A stretch of DNA of 49,156 nucleotides from assembly GCA_018001635.1 (NCBI GenBank), contig JAGNHS010000018.1, forward strand, positions 1-49,156, written 5' to 3'. Positions 7,938 to 16,295 of this stretch are shown here, in pieces. Below the pieces are notes generated by a model. It worked only from the letters and a program-made list of their open reading frames with translations, had not been told where the DNA came from and did no database searches. A program made the translations under genes and the position numbers. Positions within the stretch are counted from its first letter, which is position 1; each line of letters starts with the position of its first letter. This DNA comes from Pseudomonadota bacterium (GTDB lineage: Bacteria > Bdellovibrionota > UBA2428).

Positions 7938-9042
7938 TCCCGACATGGATTCGAGTACTGAGCAGCGCTTTGATTGGGTGCTGGTTTGGTCCATGCTTTT
8001 TATTATTATTTTTGGACTTATAAATCTCTATTCAGCAACCGCCGATCCTTTCAGTGCACATAATGGATATTTCGTTAGACAAATGCTTTTCTACGGAGCT
8101 GGATTTATTATCATCGCGGTCATATTAGTTTTCGACTATCGACTTTTTGAACGCATAGCTTACATCCTTTATGGATTGAATATAGTAGCGCTCATAGCAA
8201 CAAAATATATGGGGGTGATGAGAAACGGCGCTCGTCTTTGGATTCCCGTGGGTCCCATTATGTACCAACCCTCGGAAACCATGAAAATCATGCTCATATT
8301 GGCGTTGGCTAAATATTTTTATAATAATCACCCAGCAGGTCGAATGGGATTACAAGCGATGTTCATTCCTGCGCTCATGGTGCTTGTTCCCGTAGCGATA
8401 ACAGTTTTGCAGCCTGACGCGGGAACCGCAATGCATATGTTTCTTACTGGATTTGGAATTATATTTTTTGCCGGAATTAAAAGAAGAATCATACTCACCA
8501 CCGTTATATTGGGCTTGATCAGTGTTCCGATTGCTTGGAAATATGCTTTAAAAGAATATCAGCGCGATCGTATCCGAATATTTATTGATCCCGATCGAGA
8601 TCCTAAAAACAAAGGCTATAATGCTCGTCAATCTTTAATTGCTATCGGATCGGGTGAGGTTTTAGGTAAAGGTTTTCGAAAGGGGACTCAAACGCAACTA
8701 GATTTTACTCCCGAAGGGCATACGGATTTTATTTTTACTGTGCTGGCTGAAGAGTGGGGACTTTTCGGTTGTGCAATTTTTTTAGCGGCTTATTTTATTT
8801 TTATAATGAGGTGTATCAATATCACCTCACTTTGCACTGACACTTTTGGGCTCATTATTAGTTTGGGAATTGTGATTATGATTGTTGGTCAAATGACAAT
8901 AAACTTGGCCATGGTTATGGGATTTTTGCCGATTGTAGGAATACCCCTGCCATTAGCAAGTTATGGTGGTAGTTCGGCACTAAATATTTGTGCTTCTATG
9001 GGCTTAATTCTTAATGTGGGATATCGCCGCGGTATCTTCTAG
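7912..9042 (+). CDS. rodA: Rod-shape peptidoglycan polymerase RodA (SEDS family)
   Basis: A 376-residue integral membrane protein with about ten hydrophobic segments. SEDS signatures: GARLWIPVGPIMYQPSE, LQPDAGTAM, a large loop with KGYNARQSLIAIGSGEVLGKG, PEGHTDFIFTVLAEEWGLFG, and a C-terminal GIPLPLASYGGSS. The HTDFIF-x-VLAEE form and the lack of an FtsW-type extension favour RodA over FtsW. RodA polymerises lipid II glycan strands with a class B PBP for side-wall growth. Start choice is uncertain (7912 or 7945) because of the distance to the ribosome site. The 3' end overlaps the convergent gene by 32 bases. Confidence 0.9.
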   Translation: MGVFGSQYSPDMDSSTEQRFDWVLVWSMLFIIIFGLINLYSATADPFSAHNGYFVRQMLFYGAGFIIIAVILVFDYRLFERIAYILYGLNIVALIATKYMGVMRNGARLWIPVGPIMYQPSETMKIMLILALAKYFYNNHPAGRMGLQAMFIPALMVLVPVAITVLQPDAGTAMHMFLTGFGIIFFAGIKRRIILTTVILGLISVPIAWKYALKEYQRDRIRIFIDPDRDPKNKGYNARQSLIAIGSGEVLGKGFRKGTQTQLDFTPEGHTDFIFTVLAEEWGLFGCAIFLAAYFIFIMRCINITSLCTDTFGLIISLGIVIMIVGQMTINLAMVMGFLPIVGIPLPLASYGGSSALNICASMGLILNVGYRRGIF

Positions 9043-10000
9043 TCAGTATTGATTTGTATTCTTCCCAGGCTTTTGCTTGGCCCACAAAAAATTCTTCTAA
9101 TTTTGCAAATTCTGCTCGGTTGGCTTCGTGAGCATCGAGCATATTGAAAAAGTCAGACTCTTGAGCCAGGGCTGCCATTTGCGAAATGTAAGTTCGAATA
9201 GTGAACATAAAATGAGAATCATCAATTTTGTTGAGAGTTTGTCGTTCGAATCGAAAGTAGAAGTTTTCTTCTTCGGCTATAAAAGGTGGATTTTTTTCTT
9301 CACGGCTATAGCGAGGGTGCCGATCGAGACGTTGAGAGCTGCGCACACAAAGTCCTCCAAGACGTTCGAATTCTTGAGGAGATCTCACTAAAGCCCCCAG
9401 CAATTTTTGAGAGTTTGGAACAATCTTTGGAAATCTAGGCACAGGTATATGAATATCTTCAAAAGATTTAAGAACTGCAGTTTTTGCAGACCAGCCATTG
9501 GCATGACAAAGGTGAATGGCAGCAGCGTGATTAGTCTCTGCTCCTACATAGTGGATTACGATGTCTTCGGGCACTTGCATGGCGAGGGCATCGTATAGAT
9601 CAACGTATTGAATTTTAGCTTCAAAACTTTTAAGTTCAAAAGTGTTTAGCTCGACTATTAATTTTTCCTGGGTGAGTGAACAATACAGAGTTCCTTCGTT
9701 GTTGTTAATTTGCCATTCAAAATATTGAGGATACTCTTTGCAGAGGCAATGTATAATCCATTCACAGCTGGCTTTGGCGGGATAATCTCGATGAGCATAG
9801 TATTCGCTAAGCTCTTTGCGACACTCAATTTTTGCATTTCTGTACCAAGAAAAATCCTTTGGATTGATTTGAAATGTATAAGATTTGGGGTCTGATTTTT
9901 CATAGGCAATTTTTTTGAGGCCCATTCCGGAGGGACTAAAACCCTGAAAAAAAGGACGATATTTAAGAAAGTCTGAATCTAAATAATTGGTCTCACCCAT
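9011..10000 (-). CDS. Heme-dependent oxidative N-demethylase-like protein (DUF3445)
   Basis: 329 residues from the ATG at 10000. The open frame extends to 10117, but that would overlap the divergent coaBC start and reads non-conserved residues. Recognisable blocks of the DUF3445 family are present: the GWSAKTAVLKSFEDIHIPVP stretch, and near the C-terminus RFERQTLNKIDDSH followed by FMFTIRTYISQM. Characterised relatives bind heme and oxidatively demethylate amines. Such enzymes are cytoplasmic; no signal peptide is seen. No good Shine-Dalgarno precedes 10000; the only G-rich tract is 21 bases up, so an in-frame TTG closer to it (near 10018) is possible. The 3' end overlaps rodA by 32 bases. 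Confidence 0.72.
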   Translation of the reverse strand: MGETNYLDSDFLKYRPFFQGFSPSGMGLKKIAYEKSDPKSYTFQINPKDFSWYRNAKIECRKELSEYYAHRDYPAKASCEWIIHCLCKEYPQYFEWQINNNEGTLYCSLTQEKLIVELNTFELKSFEAKIQYVDLYDALAMQVPEDIVIHYVGAETNHAAAIHLCHANGWSAKTAVLKSFEDIHIPVPRFPKIVPNSQKLLGALVRSPQEFERLGGLCVRSSQRLDRHPRYSREEKNPPFIAEEENFYFRFERQTLNKIDDSHFMFTIRTYISQMAALAQESDFFNMLDAHEANRAEFAKLEEFFVGQAKAWEEYKSILTRRYRGDIPH

Positions 10001-10021
10001 AGCTTTATTGCTAGTCAAAGT

Positions 10022-10029
10022 CCCCCCCC
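10022..10029. repeat. Homopolymer C8/G8 tract in a divergent promoter region
   Basis: Eight consecutive C on the plus strand, between the DUF3445 start and the coaBC start (10086). Long G/C tracts are unusual in this AT-rich sequence and can be slippage-prone. The tract would change promoter spacing or leader length for the DUF3445 gene if it varied. Confidence 0.6.
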
Positions 10030-10085
10030 ATACACAAGTAAAATTAACTTGTACTTGAGGGTGTCTCCCGATTAAGTTCAATTCT

Positions 10086-11309
10086 ATGAAGCTTGGCTTG
10101 GGTATATGCGGCAGCATAGCCGCCTATAGGAGTGTCGATTTACTCAAAGACATTAAGGCGCTGGGCTGGGACGTTGAGTGTATTCTCACTTCTTCTGCAA
10201 AAAATTTTGTTTCACCTTTAGTCTTGGAAACTTTTAGTGGAAATCGTGTGCTCAGTTCAGATATTTTTGATGGCACTCACTTTGGAACTGAGCATATTCA
10301 AACAGCCCGTTCAGTAGATGCATTTTTAATATATGGTGCGACTGCAAATTTTTTAGCCAAAATGGCATTAGGTTTAGCCGATGATTTTCTTTCGTTACAA
10401 ATATTAGCATTTCAGGGCACGGTCGTTGTGGCGCCTGCGATGAATCCTGTCATGTGGTCGCAGAGCGTAGTTCAGGAACATGTAGAAAAATTAAAAACTC
10501 GCGGTTTTAAAATTTTAGGACCTGTTGAAGGGCGTGTGGCTTGTGGTGAAACTGGCGTGGGTCACTTGGTGCCTCATTCTGAAATTGTAGAGGCTGTAAA
10601 ATCTTTAGAAATTAATTTAACGTCTCCAATCACATCGACTAAAAAATTAAATCAAAAAAACATTTTAATTAGCCTAGGGCCTATGAAAACTCAGATAGAT
10701 CCTGTGAGGTTTCTACAAAATAGATCCTCTGGAAAAACGGGTTTTTATTTAGGTGTGGAAGCATTGAAGCGCGGAGCTCATTTAAGTTTTTTAGTGGGTC
10801 CGGTATCAGACAATCTTTTAAAAGATTTAAAAAACTTAGGAGATGTTTATTCCTATGACTCTCCTGAATCCTATGGAAAAGAATTAGAAAAGTTATTTCC
10901 TAAATGTGATTATTTTCTTTCTGCGGCGGCTGTTTTAGATTTTGAGATTATACCCTTCGATAAAAAAATTGAAAAAAGTGTATGGGCTGAAAAATTAGAA
11001 TTTTCTGTCCGCCCTGTAAAAGATTTTGTGGCTGAAATTTCAAAAATTAAAAAGGCTCATCAAAAAATCATAGCTTTTGCGCTTCAAAGTGGCGAAGTTC
11101 AGGAACAAATTCAAAAGGCTCGAGAAAAGCTTTTAAAAAAGTCAGCCGATGCCATACTCCTTAATTCAGTAGCTGAAGGAGAGGGGCCTGAGGCGCTTCA
11201 ATCACATTTTAAATTTATTAGACCAAATGCTGAGTTGCTTGATTTGGGCTTGGCTAGCAAAGAAATTCTGGCCGTCAAGATCTGGGACTCAATAGAGGCC
11301 TTGTCTTAA
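10086..11309 (+). CDS. coaBC: Bifunctional phosphopantothenoylcysteine decarboxylase / phosphopantothenate-cysteine ligase
   Basis: 407 residues, full length for CoaBC. The N-terminal flavoprotein decarboxylase half starts MKLGLGICGSIAAYRSVDLL and contains the active-site His (EHIQTARSVDAFL), the ATANFLAKMALGLADD segment, PAMNPVMW and the substrate-flap Cys in VACGETGVGH. The C-terminal ligase half has LGPMKTQIDPVRFLQNRSSG, SAAAVLDFE and a nucleotide-binding Lys region (KKSADAILLNSV). Together the two halves convert 4'-phosphopantothenate and cysteine to 4'-phosphopantetheine in coenzyme A synthesis, in the cytosol. The ligase PTREPIDPVR motif is changed to MKTQIDPVR but otherwise kept. Weak ribosome site. 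Monocistronic, divergent from the DUF3445 gene. Confidence 0.93.
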   Translation: MKLGLGICGSIAAYRSVDLLKDIKALGWDVECILTSSAKNFVSPLVLETFSGNRVLSSDIFDGTHFGTEHIQTARSVDAFLIYGATANFLAKMALGLADDFLSLQILAFQGTVVVAPAMNPVMWSQSVVQEHVEKLKTRGFKILGPVEGRVACGETGVGHLVPHSEIVEAVKSLEINLTSPITSTKKLNQKNILISLGPMKTQIDPVRFLQNRSSGKTGFYLGVEALKRGAHLSFLVGPVSDNLLKDLKNLGDVYSYDSPESYGKELEKLFPKCDYFLSAAAVLDFEIIPFDKKIEKSVWAEKLEFSVRPVKDFVAEISKIKKAHQKIIAFALQSGEVQEQIQKAREKLLKKSADAILLNSVAEGEGPEALQSHFKFIRPNAELLDLGLASKEILAVKIWDSIEALS

Positions 11310-11427
11310 CAATTCGATTATTAAGATTTTTTTTAAATTAATATTTGTAAGTGACTGTAACTATTGACCTTAAATATTTTGCATTGCGTTAAAACTCTGT
11401 TAAACTGTTGTTAGGGTAGGGTTAAAA

Positions 11428-13416
11428 ATGTCAACAAAGAGAAAATGCTCCATGAGCTTATATGCATTTGTATGCTTAAGCTCCTTAGCGATAAGTACCC
11501 AAATATTAGCCGCTGCCGAAAATTCTCCATCAAACGATCCTGTGGCTCTTCCAGAGGCTGTACCGTCTCAGCCTAATTCTGGTGATTCTCTATCGGTCCA
11601 TGCACCAAAAACTCCAAATGAGGACGTGCTTAAACAAGCTAGGCCAGCTCAAGGGGCTCCATTGAAACCTACGGCATCAATTAGGCCTCCAGTCGCGGGC
11701 GTACCCCAAAATTGTGCAGATGAACTTAATTTTAAGTTAGAGCAATTCACAGGAGCCATAAACAATGAAGCGGCTCGAGTTAAAATAAGAAACGAAATTT
11801 TTGTTTTTATTAAAAAAAATGGAGAAAAAATTAAAGCGGGTCAGTGCCTTCCTAGTAATTATTCTAAAGAATCACTTTGTTTAAAATTATGCAGTAGAAA
11901 TAAGGAAGCTCGTTTAGGTCGTGGATCAGATAAAGAAAGCACTTTGTTTTATGGTCAGAAGAAGAATGCTTCCTCAGCTCTTTATACATTGTCGTATTCC
12001 TATGGTCCTGATCTCTCTCATGGTCCTAAAATTATCAAACTCATTAATAATGAAAGTAAGCTCACTCCACTAATGTTTGTTTCTGAAACGGGAGCCGATG
12101 GTTCTCCTCGGGGCTTAGTGTTTGGTGGCGGAGTCAACGTATATTATCCAGACAATAATCCTACAAGTCCACTTCATAATTTAGTCTATATGAATCAGGA
12201 TAAAAGCATCGATTTTGAAAAAACTTGCAAACTTAATTGGAATCCACACGCATTTTTACAGATGACTTTTTTGCAAGCTAAAAAGGCTCAATTAAATAAC
12301 AAGCAACTCTCTCCAGATATATTGGCTTCTTTGACTAAAGAAAAATCTGAAGGATCTTTCGAACAGCCTTTAGAGAATAATGCTGAATTTTATGATGACT
12401 GCGTTGTGAGTGATAGCAATTATAGCGACATTGTAAAAACAACAGTACCACAAGAGGTTGTAAAGCCTGCCATTATAGCTGGGATTTTACCGGCAGCTAA
12501 GGATCTTCCACCTATGAAAATAGATGAGAGCTTAGCGCCATTTCCACCCGATGTAGCCGCTACTAAACAAGCTGAACTTGAAAAGCAAAATGCAGCTCAT
12601 GTTGCTGACGTAGCAAAAAAAGCTGAAGAGGCAAAAAGGGTTGAAGCTGCAAGACTCGCTGAAATTAAGAGACAAGAAGATGTTCGAGAGGCTAACGCTG
12701 GTGTTGCAGGTGCTGTTAAGCCTGTTGAGCAAGGGCCCACTCCAGCTCCCGCTCCTACTCCTGAAAAAGTTGCTGATAGGCCTCCTGTGCTTGATCCATT
12801 GCCTGTTGCAGGTGATGCGCCTGCTCCAGTTCCTACTGCCGATGCTCATGCTGCTGAAGAAGCTCAAAGAAAAGCTTTGGATGAAAATTCTAAAAAAATC
12901 GCTGAAGATGTTGAAAGACTTGCTAGAGAAAGAGCCGATAAAGAGCGAATCGCAAGCGAAGAAGCTGCAAAGCACGCCGCTGATTCGTTGGGTGCAGGTG
13001 GACTTATGGCTTCTGTAAAACCAGGCTCAGGTGTTTCACCCCAAGTGAATCCACCACAATCTACGCCGCAAGAACCGGCTCTAACAGTGATTAATGGTGG
13101 CGCACTACCTCCTGCCCCAGGTTTTAACGACCCTGCAAATTCAGGGGAAACATTTCAACCTACTCATGAGGCAACTCGCCAGCCAGCAGTAACTTCTCCT
13201 TCGAGCACACCTTTAGCTCAGTTGCCTGATTCAAATGCGGGTGGCGCGCCTTATTATCCACAAAGTCCCGATGCTCCTCAGTATCATGCAGCTAATCCTG
13301 CAGATTTAAGACCTGAGGCCAATCAAAAGCCCAATAGCACGGGCACGAATGTTCTCTTCCTAATAGGTGCTGCGGTATTAGCCTTCTTTCTTGTGAGCTC
13401 TATAAAGAAAAAGTAG
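11428..13416 (+). CDS. Exported Pro/Ala-rich protein with coiled coil and C-terminal membrane anchor, unknown function
   Basis: 662 residues; not a family I recognise. A signal peptide ends near QILAAAE. Residues about 90-330 look like a folded, Cys-containing domain (NCADELNF, GQCLPSN, SLCLKLCSRN, EKTCKLNW) with a central GGGVNVYYPDNNPTSPLHN. A low-complexity region follows: a TolA-like Ala/Glu/Lys-rich helix (AAHVADVAKKAEEAKRVEAA) and Pro/Ala-rich linkers up to about 630. The protein ends with a hydrophobic segment (NVLFLIGAAVLAFFLV) and a basic tail SSIKKK, which looks like a surface-protein sorting or tail-anchor signal. The long linker could span periplasm and wall. The leader has AGGG before the ATG and a hairpin terminator follows. 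Probably monocistronic. Confidence 0.7.
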   Translation: MSTKRKCSMSLYAFVCLSSLAISTQILAAAENSPSNDPVALPEAVPSQPNSGDSLSVHAPKTPNEDVLKQARPAQGAPLKPTASIRPPVAGVPQNCADELNFKLEQFTGAINNEAARVKIRNEIFVFIKKNGEKIKAGQCLPSNYSKESLCLKLCSRNKEARLGRGSDKESTLFYGQKKNASSALYTLSYSYGPDLSHGPKIIKLINNESKLTPLMFVSETGADGSPRGLVFGGGVNVYYPDNNPTSPLHNLVYMNQDKSIDFEKTCKLNWNPHAFLQMTFLQAKKAQLNNKQLSPDILASLTKEKSEGSFEQPLENNAEFYDDCVVSDSNYSDIVKTTVPQEVVKPAIIAGILPAAKDLPPMKIDESLAPFPPDVAATKQAELEKQNAAHVADVAKKAEEAKRVEAARLAEIKRQEDVREANAGVAGAVKPVEQGPTPAPAPTPEKVADRPPVLDPLPVAGDAPAPVPTADAHAAEEAQRKALDENSKKIAEDVERLARERADKERIASEEAAKHAADSLGAGGLMASVKPGSGVSPQVNPPQSTPQEPALTVINGGALPPAPGFNDPANSGETFQPTHEATRQPAVTSPSSTPLAQLPDSNAGGAPYYPQSPDAPQYHAANPADLRPEANQKPNSTGTNVLFLIGAAVLAFFLVSSIKKK

Positions 13417-13422
13417 CCTTGG

Positions 13423-13450
13423 GGTGCTGTAAAAAGTTTTTACACCTTTT
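13423..13450 (+). terminator. Intrinsic terminator after the 11428-13416 gene
   Basis: Just after the stop codon, TGTAAAAA and TTTTTACA pair around a single G. An outer GGTG/CACC pairing is possible, and TTTT follows. Position and shape suit a rho-independent terminator, although the stem is AT-rich. Confidence 0.5.
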
Positions 13451-13632
13451 GCGCGAACTTTGTTTCGAATCTACTGAAAAGCTTATCGTTAAATTCAAAT
13501 CATAAACAAATAATTCAATAAATATAGATGTTTGCGATGAATATTGAAGGCGTTTTCTTTGGCATGCCTTCTGCAATCCTTCCTATAATTGAGAGTGATT
13601 TTGTTAGTTGCGTTGAATTGGAGAAGATTGTT

Positions 13633-14811
13633 ATGCGGCTCGAAACAACAAAGGTTTTAGGATTACAAATTGTATGTGGACTTCTTTTTATATCTTCACA
13701 GGCTTTCTCTGAAGACCTGATTGCAAGAAGCTGGGGTCTAAATAAAGCCCCTGGTATTGAGGTCGAAAAGGCATGGGCCGTTTCAAAGCCTAAATGCGAA
13801 AATTCAGGAGTTATTGTTGCTGTTGTAGATACAGGTATGGATATCAATCATCCTGATCTTAAGAACTCCTTATGGGTTAATACGGTTGAAAAAAATGGAA
13901 AGCCTGGTGTCGACGACGATCACAATGGATTTGTTGATGATGTTAATGGTTGGGATTTTGCCACCAATACTGGAAAGATTGTGGATGAACATGGTCATGG
14001 AAGTCACATAGCAGGTTTGATTTCTGCTAATGGAAGCGGACCTCTTTCTCTTAAAGGTGTTTGTCCGGGCGTTAAGATTATGCCCATTCGATATTATAAT
14101 AAAAATGCTAATGGAATTGTGAACCTACAAAATTCTATCAAATCTCTTCAGTATGCTGTTAAAAATGGCGCACAAATTATCAATTACTCGGGTGGTGGCG
14201 CAGAGTTTTCCAATGAGGAATTTGAAGCCATTCGTGAAGCTGAGAAAAAAGGAATTTTAGTAGTGGCTGCAGCTGGAAATGAGCGCAACAACGCGGATAA
14301 GAAGCAATACTATCCAGCCGCTTACCCTTTGAATAACATTATTTCCGTGGCCGCAATCCAGCCCAATGGTCGTTTGATCTCATTGTCTAATTGGGGTGTG
14401 GAAAAGGTTCATGTGGCAGCTCCTGGCGAAAATATTCTTTCAACACTTCCTAATAATAGTTACGGATCGATGAGTGGAACAAGTCAGGCTACGGCTTATG
14501 TCAGTGGAATTGCAGCATTGCTTTTGTCTGAGAATCGAAGCTTAAAAGTGGCTAAAATTAAAAGCCTCATCGAGTCTTCTTCTGTTAAGTCGCCCTTCTT
14601 AAAAAACAAAACAAGAACAGGTGGTCGCGTGAGTGCAGTGGCAGCTATGGAATCGCTTTTGAATGTTAAGGCAAAGAAGTTTAATAGCAAAAAAATTGCT
14701 GCTGATAAGAAGAAATCCAATAAGAGTCGCTTGGTGTCTAGCCAAGAGACTAAAGATTTGATTCCTTCGGTTTCCAAACCATCGTCTTCACTTTGGGAAA
14801 TACTTCGTTAA
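13633..14811 (+). CDS. Exported subtilisin-like serine protease (peptidase S8)
   Basis: 392 residues from the ATG at 13633, which follows GGAGAAG and opens a signal peptide (LGLQIVCGLLFISSQAFS). The frame is open further up to 13528 but those residues look untranslated. Catalytic triad in this numbering: Asp66 (VVDTGMDINHPDL), His122 (EHGHGSHIAGL), Ser284 (SGTSQATAYVSG), with the oxyanion Asn216 (AAAGNE). The DDDHNGFVDDVNGWDF calcium-like loop is typical of bacterial subtilases. No clear pro-domain separates the signal peptide from the catalytic core. The C-terminal 60 residues are Lys/Ser-rich. It should be periplasmic or secreted; in a predator-like organism prey protein degradation is a plausible use, but that is inference. 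The 3' end overlaps mevalonate kinase by 62 bases on the other strand. Confidence 0.9.
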   Translation: MRLETTKVLGLQIVCGLLFISSQAFSEDLIARSWGLNKAPGIEVEKAWAVSKPKCENSGVIVAVVDTGMDINHPDLKNSLWVNTVEKNGKPGVDDDHNGFVDDVNGWDFATNTGKIVDEHGHGSHIAGLISANGSGPLSLKGVCPGVKIMPIRYYNKNANGIVNLQNSIKSLQYAVKNGAQIINYSGGGAEFSNEEFEAIREAEKKGILVVAAAGNERNNADKKQYYPAAYPLNNIISVAAIQPNGRLISLSNWGVEKVHVAAPGENILSTLPNNSYGSMSGTSQATAYVSGIAALLLSENRSLKVAKIKSLIESSSVKSPFLKNKTRTGGRVSAVAAMESLLNVKAKKFNSKKIAADKKKSNKSRLVSSQETKDLIPSVSKPSSSLWEILR

Positions 14812-15655
14812 CAAGTTTGTTGATTTTATGTGCGGGCACGAGGGCTACAATGTAACCCCCTCGTCCCGCCCCTGTTAGTTTCGCGCCCAATGCTCCAGCT
14901 TTTAAAGCCTCTTCTGCTAAAGAATCTAAACTATCGTTAGAGACTCCGAGTTCTTGGAGAAGTTTGTGAGCCTGCTTCATCAATTTTCCAATCTCTGAAA
15001 AATTAGTGTTCCAAAGATTTAGTGCTTCAAGAGAAAGTTCGGATAAATTTTTAATAATCTGCGACCAGTATATTTCATCCTTTTGTTTGAGTTCGTCGCT
15101 TTGTTTCAACACTTCCTTAGTTTGATGATGAGTTCCACTGTCTAAAAGTAGAAAAGCTAATTCACTTTCTGCAATAGGATTTTCGCTAAGGGTGACATAG
15201 GAGCGAGGATTAGAATTGAAATTTATAATTTTTTCTATAGCAATAGTGTAGGGATCTACGCCTGAAGCTCGTCCGTGAAAGAGTTCTTCACCGTAATAGG
15301 CTTTTTCAGCTAGCTCTAAGCCTTCTTTAATCCCGTGCGCTCTTAAGAGTGATGAGCAAAGTGCAGCAGAAGAGCCTAGGCCTGAGCCAATTGGAATTTG
15401 AGTGTTAATTTCGATGGAGTCATTAAATTCCAAACTTTTTAAGCCCGTAAGTCGTTCGCGCAGTTCTAAAAGTTTTTGAACGTTTTCTACCTTCATGACT
15501 TCGCCGTTGACGGTGTAGGAAGCGACTTTCTTTGATGGAATTTCAGAGTAAGACAATTGCTTGTTGAGAAGAGGAAAAGCTATAGCCGTTCCTTGGTGTA
15601 CGACACTGTGTTCACCTAAGAGAATAAATTTTCCACAGGCGCTAGCTGAGATCAT
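14750..15655 (-). CDS. mvk: Mevalonate kinase
   Basis: 301 residues, GHMP kinase superfamily. Motif 1 is GKFILLGEHSVV, the ATP-binding glycine loop is IPIGSGLGSSAA, HGRASGVDP contains the catalytic Asp, and the C-terminal motif is KLTGAGRGG. The combination GEHSVVHQG and HGRASGVD fits mevalonate kinase rather than its paralogues. It phosphorylates mevalonate with ATP in the cytosol. Last gene of the mevalonate operon, ten bases after the CPBP-like gene. Its 3' end overlaps the convergent protease gene. Confidence 0.88.
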   Translation of the reverse strand: MISASACGKFILLGEHSVVHQGTAIAFPLLNKQLSYSEIPSKKVASYTVNGEVMKVENVQKLLELRERLTGLKSLEFNDSIEINTQIPIGSGLGSSAALCSSLLRAHGIKEGLELAEKAYYGEELFHGRASGVDPYTIAIEKIINFNSNPRSYVTLSENPIAESELAFLLLDSGTHHQTKEVLKQSDELKQKDEIYWSQIIKNLSELSLEALNLWNTNFSEIGKLMKQAHKLLQELGVSNDSLDSLAEEALKAGALGAKLTGAGRGGYIVALVPAHKINKLVNEVFPKVKTMVWKPKESNL

Positions 15656-15665
15656 ACAATCATTT

Positions 15666-16295
15666 TTAAGCTGCGAATTGATAGGATAGATAAGTCCAAA
15701 ATAGAAGTGTAAAAGTAATTCTCGCTACAAGGGCGCTCATAAATCCAAATTTTTTAGTTAAAAAAGATAGAGTAGCAGCACTTATAAAAATCACCCAAAA
15801 TAAGGCAAAGTTTTGAGTTGAGAAGGTCCAGTTGGCGGCATCAAGAAAACAGGTGCTCCAAAAGCCCCATAGGGGGGTGAGCACACCTCTAAAAATGACA
15901 TCATTGGCGGGTAATATGATGAATGCAAAATAGATATAGAAAGGAAGTCCCGTTTTTAAGCGAGCCCATTCAAGTGTTCCGTTATCTCGTGTGAAGTAAC
16001 ATAAAAGAATTAAAACTAAAGAGAGTAAAACTCCTGCGCTCAATCCCATCATTAGACTTGAGGGATTGCGCTCTAGTAAGGCCATTTTATTTTCGGCTTT
16101 GAGAGTTCTCCAAGCGAGAAATACAAAAATGGGTCCTAAAAAGGTGAGGCGAATCCAAAAGCTTGACATTTGACCGCCATTCGAGGCCCAAACTATGCTT
16201 AGGGTCATGATGACGTAGCTTAATCTGTTCCAAAAATTTTCTTTAAAGTCTTTGCTTGCAAGCTCAAAGAAGCTTGGCTCCGTAACCGCACTCAT
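15666..16295 (-). CDS. CPBP-like intramembrane protein with degenerate active site, in the mevalonate operon
   Basis: 209 residues with six or so membrane segments. The region around PANDVIFRGVLTPLWGFW aligns by eye with the EExxxR motif of CAAX/CPBP glutamic proteases, but the glutamates are Asn-Asp. The later His positions are also not seen (NWTFSTQNFALFW, ALVARITFTL). So it has the fold-like pattern but probably no protease activity. The start overlaps the end of mvaD by 32 bases and the stop is ten bases before mevalonate kinase, so it is co-transcribed and probably co-translated. A role with isoprenoid lipids or membrane attachment of the pathway is inference; the family call is tentative. 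Confidence 0.6.
   Translation of the reverse strand: MSAVTEPSFFELASKDFKENFWNRLSYVIMTLSIVWASNGGQMSSFWIRLTFLGPIFVFLAWRTLKAENKMALLERNPSSLMMGLSAGVLLSLVLILLCYFTRDNGTLEWARLKTGLPFYIYFAFIILPANDVIFRGVLTPLWGFWSTCFLDAANWTFSTQNFALFWVIFISAATLSFLTKKFGFMSALVARITFTLLFWTYLSYQFAA

Noticed and set aside
7959..9042. FtsW instead of RodA
   Set aside because: The HTDFIF-x-VLAEE form and lack of an extended N-terminus fit RodA better; no division genes nearby.
12532..12975. 147-codon minus-strand frame inside the Pro/Ala-rich gene
   Set aside because: Produced by the repetitive GCT/GAA codons of the sense gene; Ser/Phe-rich translation with no domain.
13528..13632. 35-codon N-terminal extension of the subtilase
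   Set aside because: ATG 13633 has GGAGAAG and begins the signal peptide; the extension would bury it.
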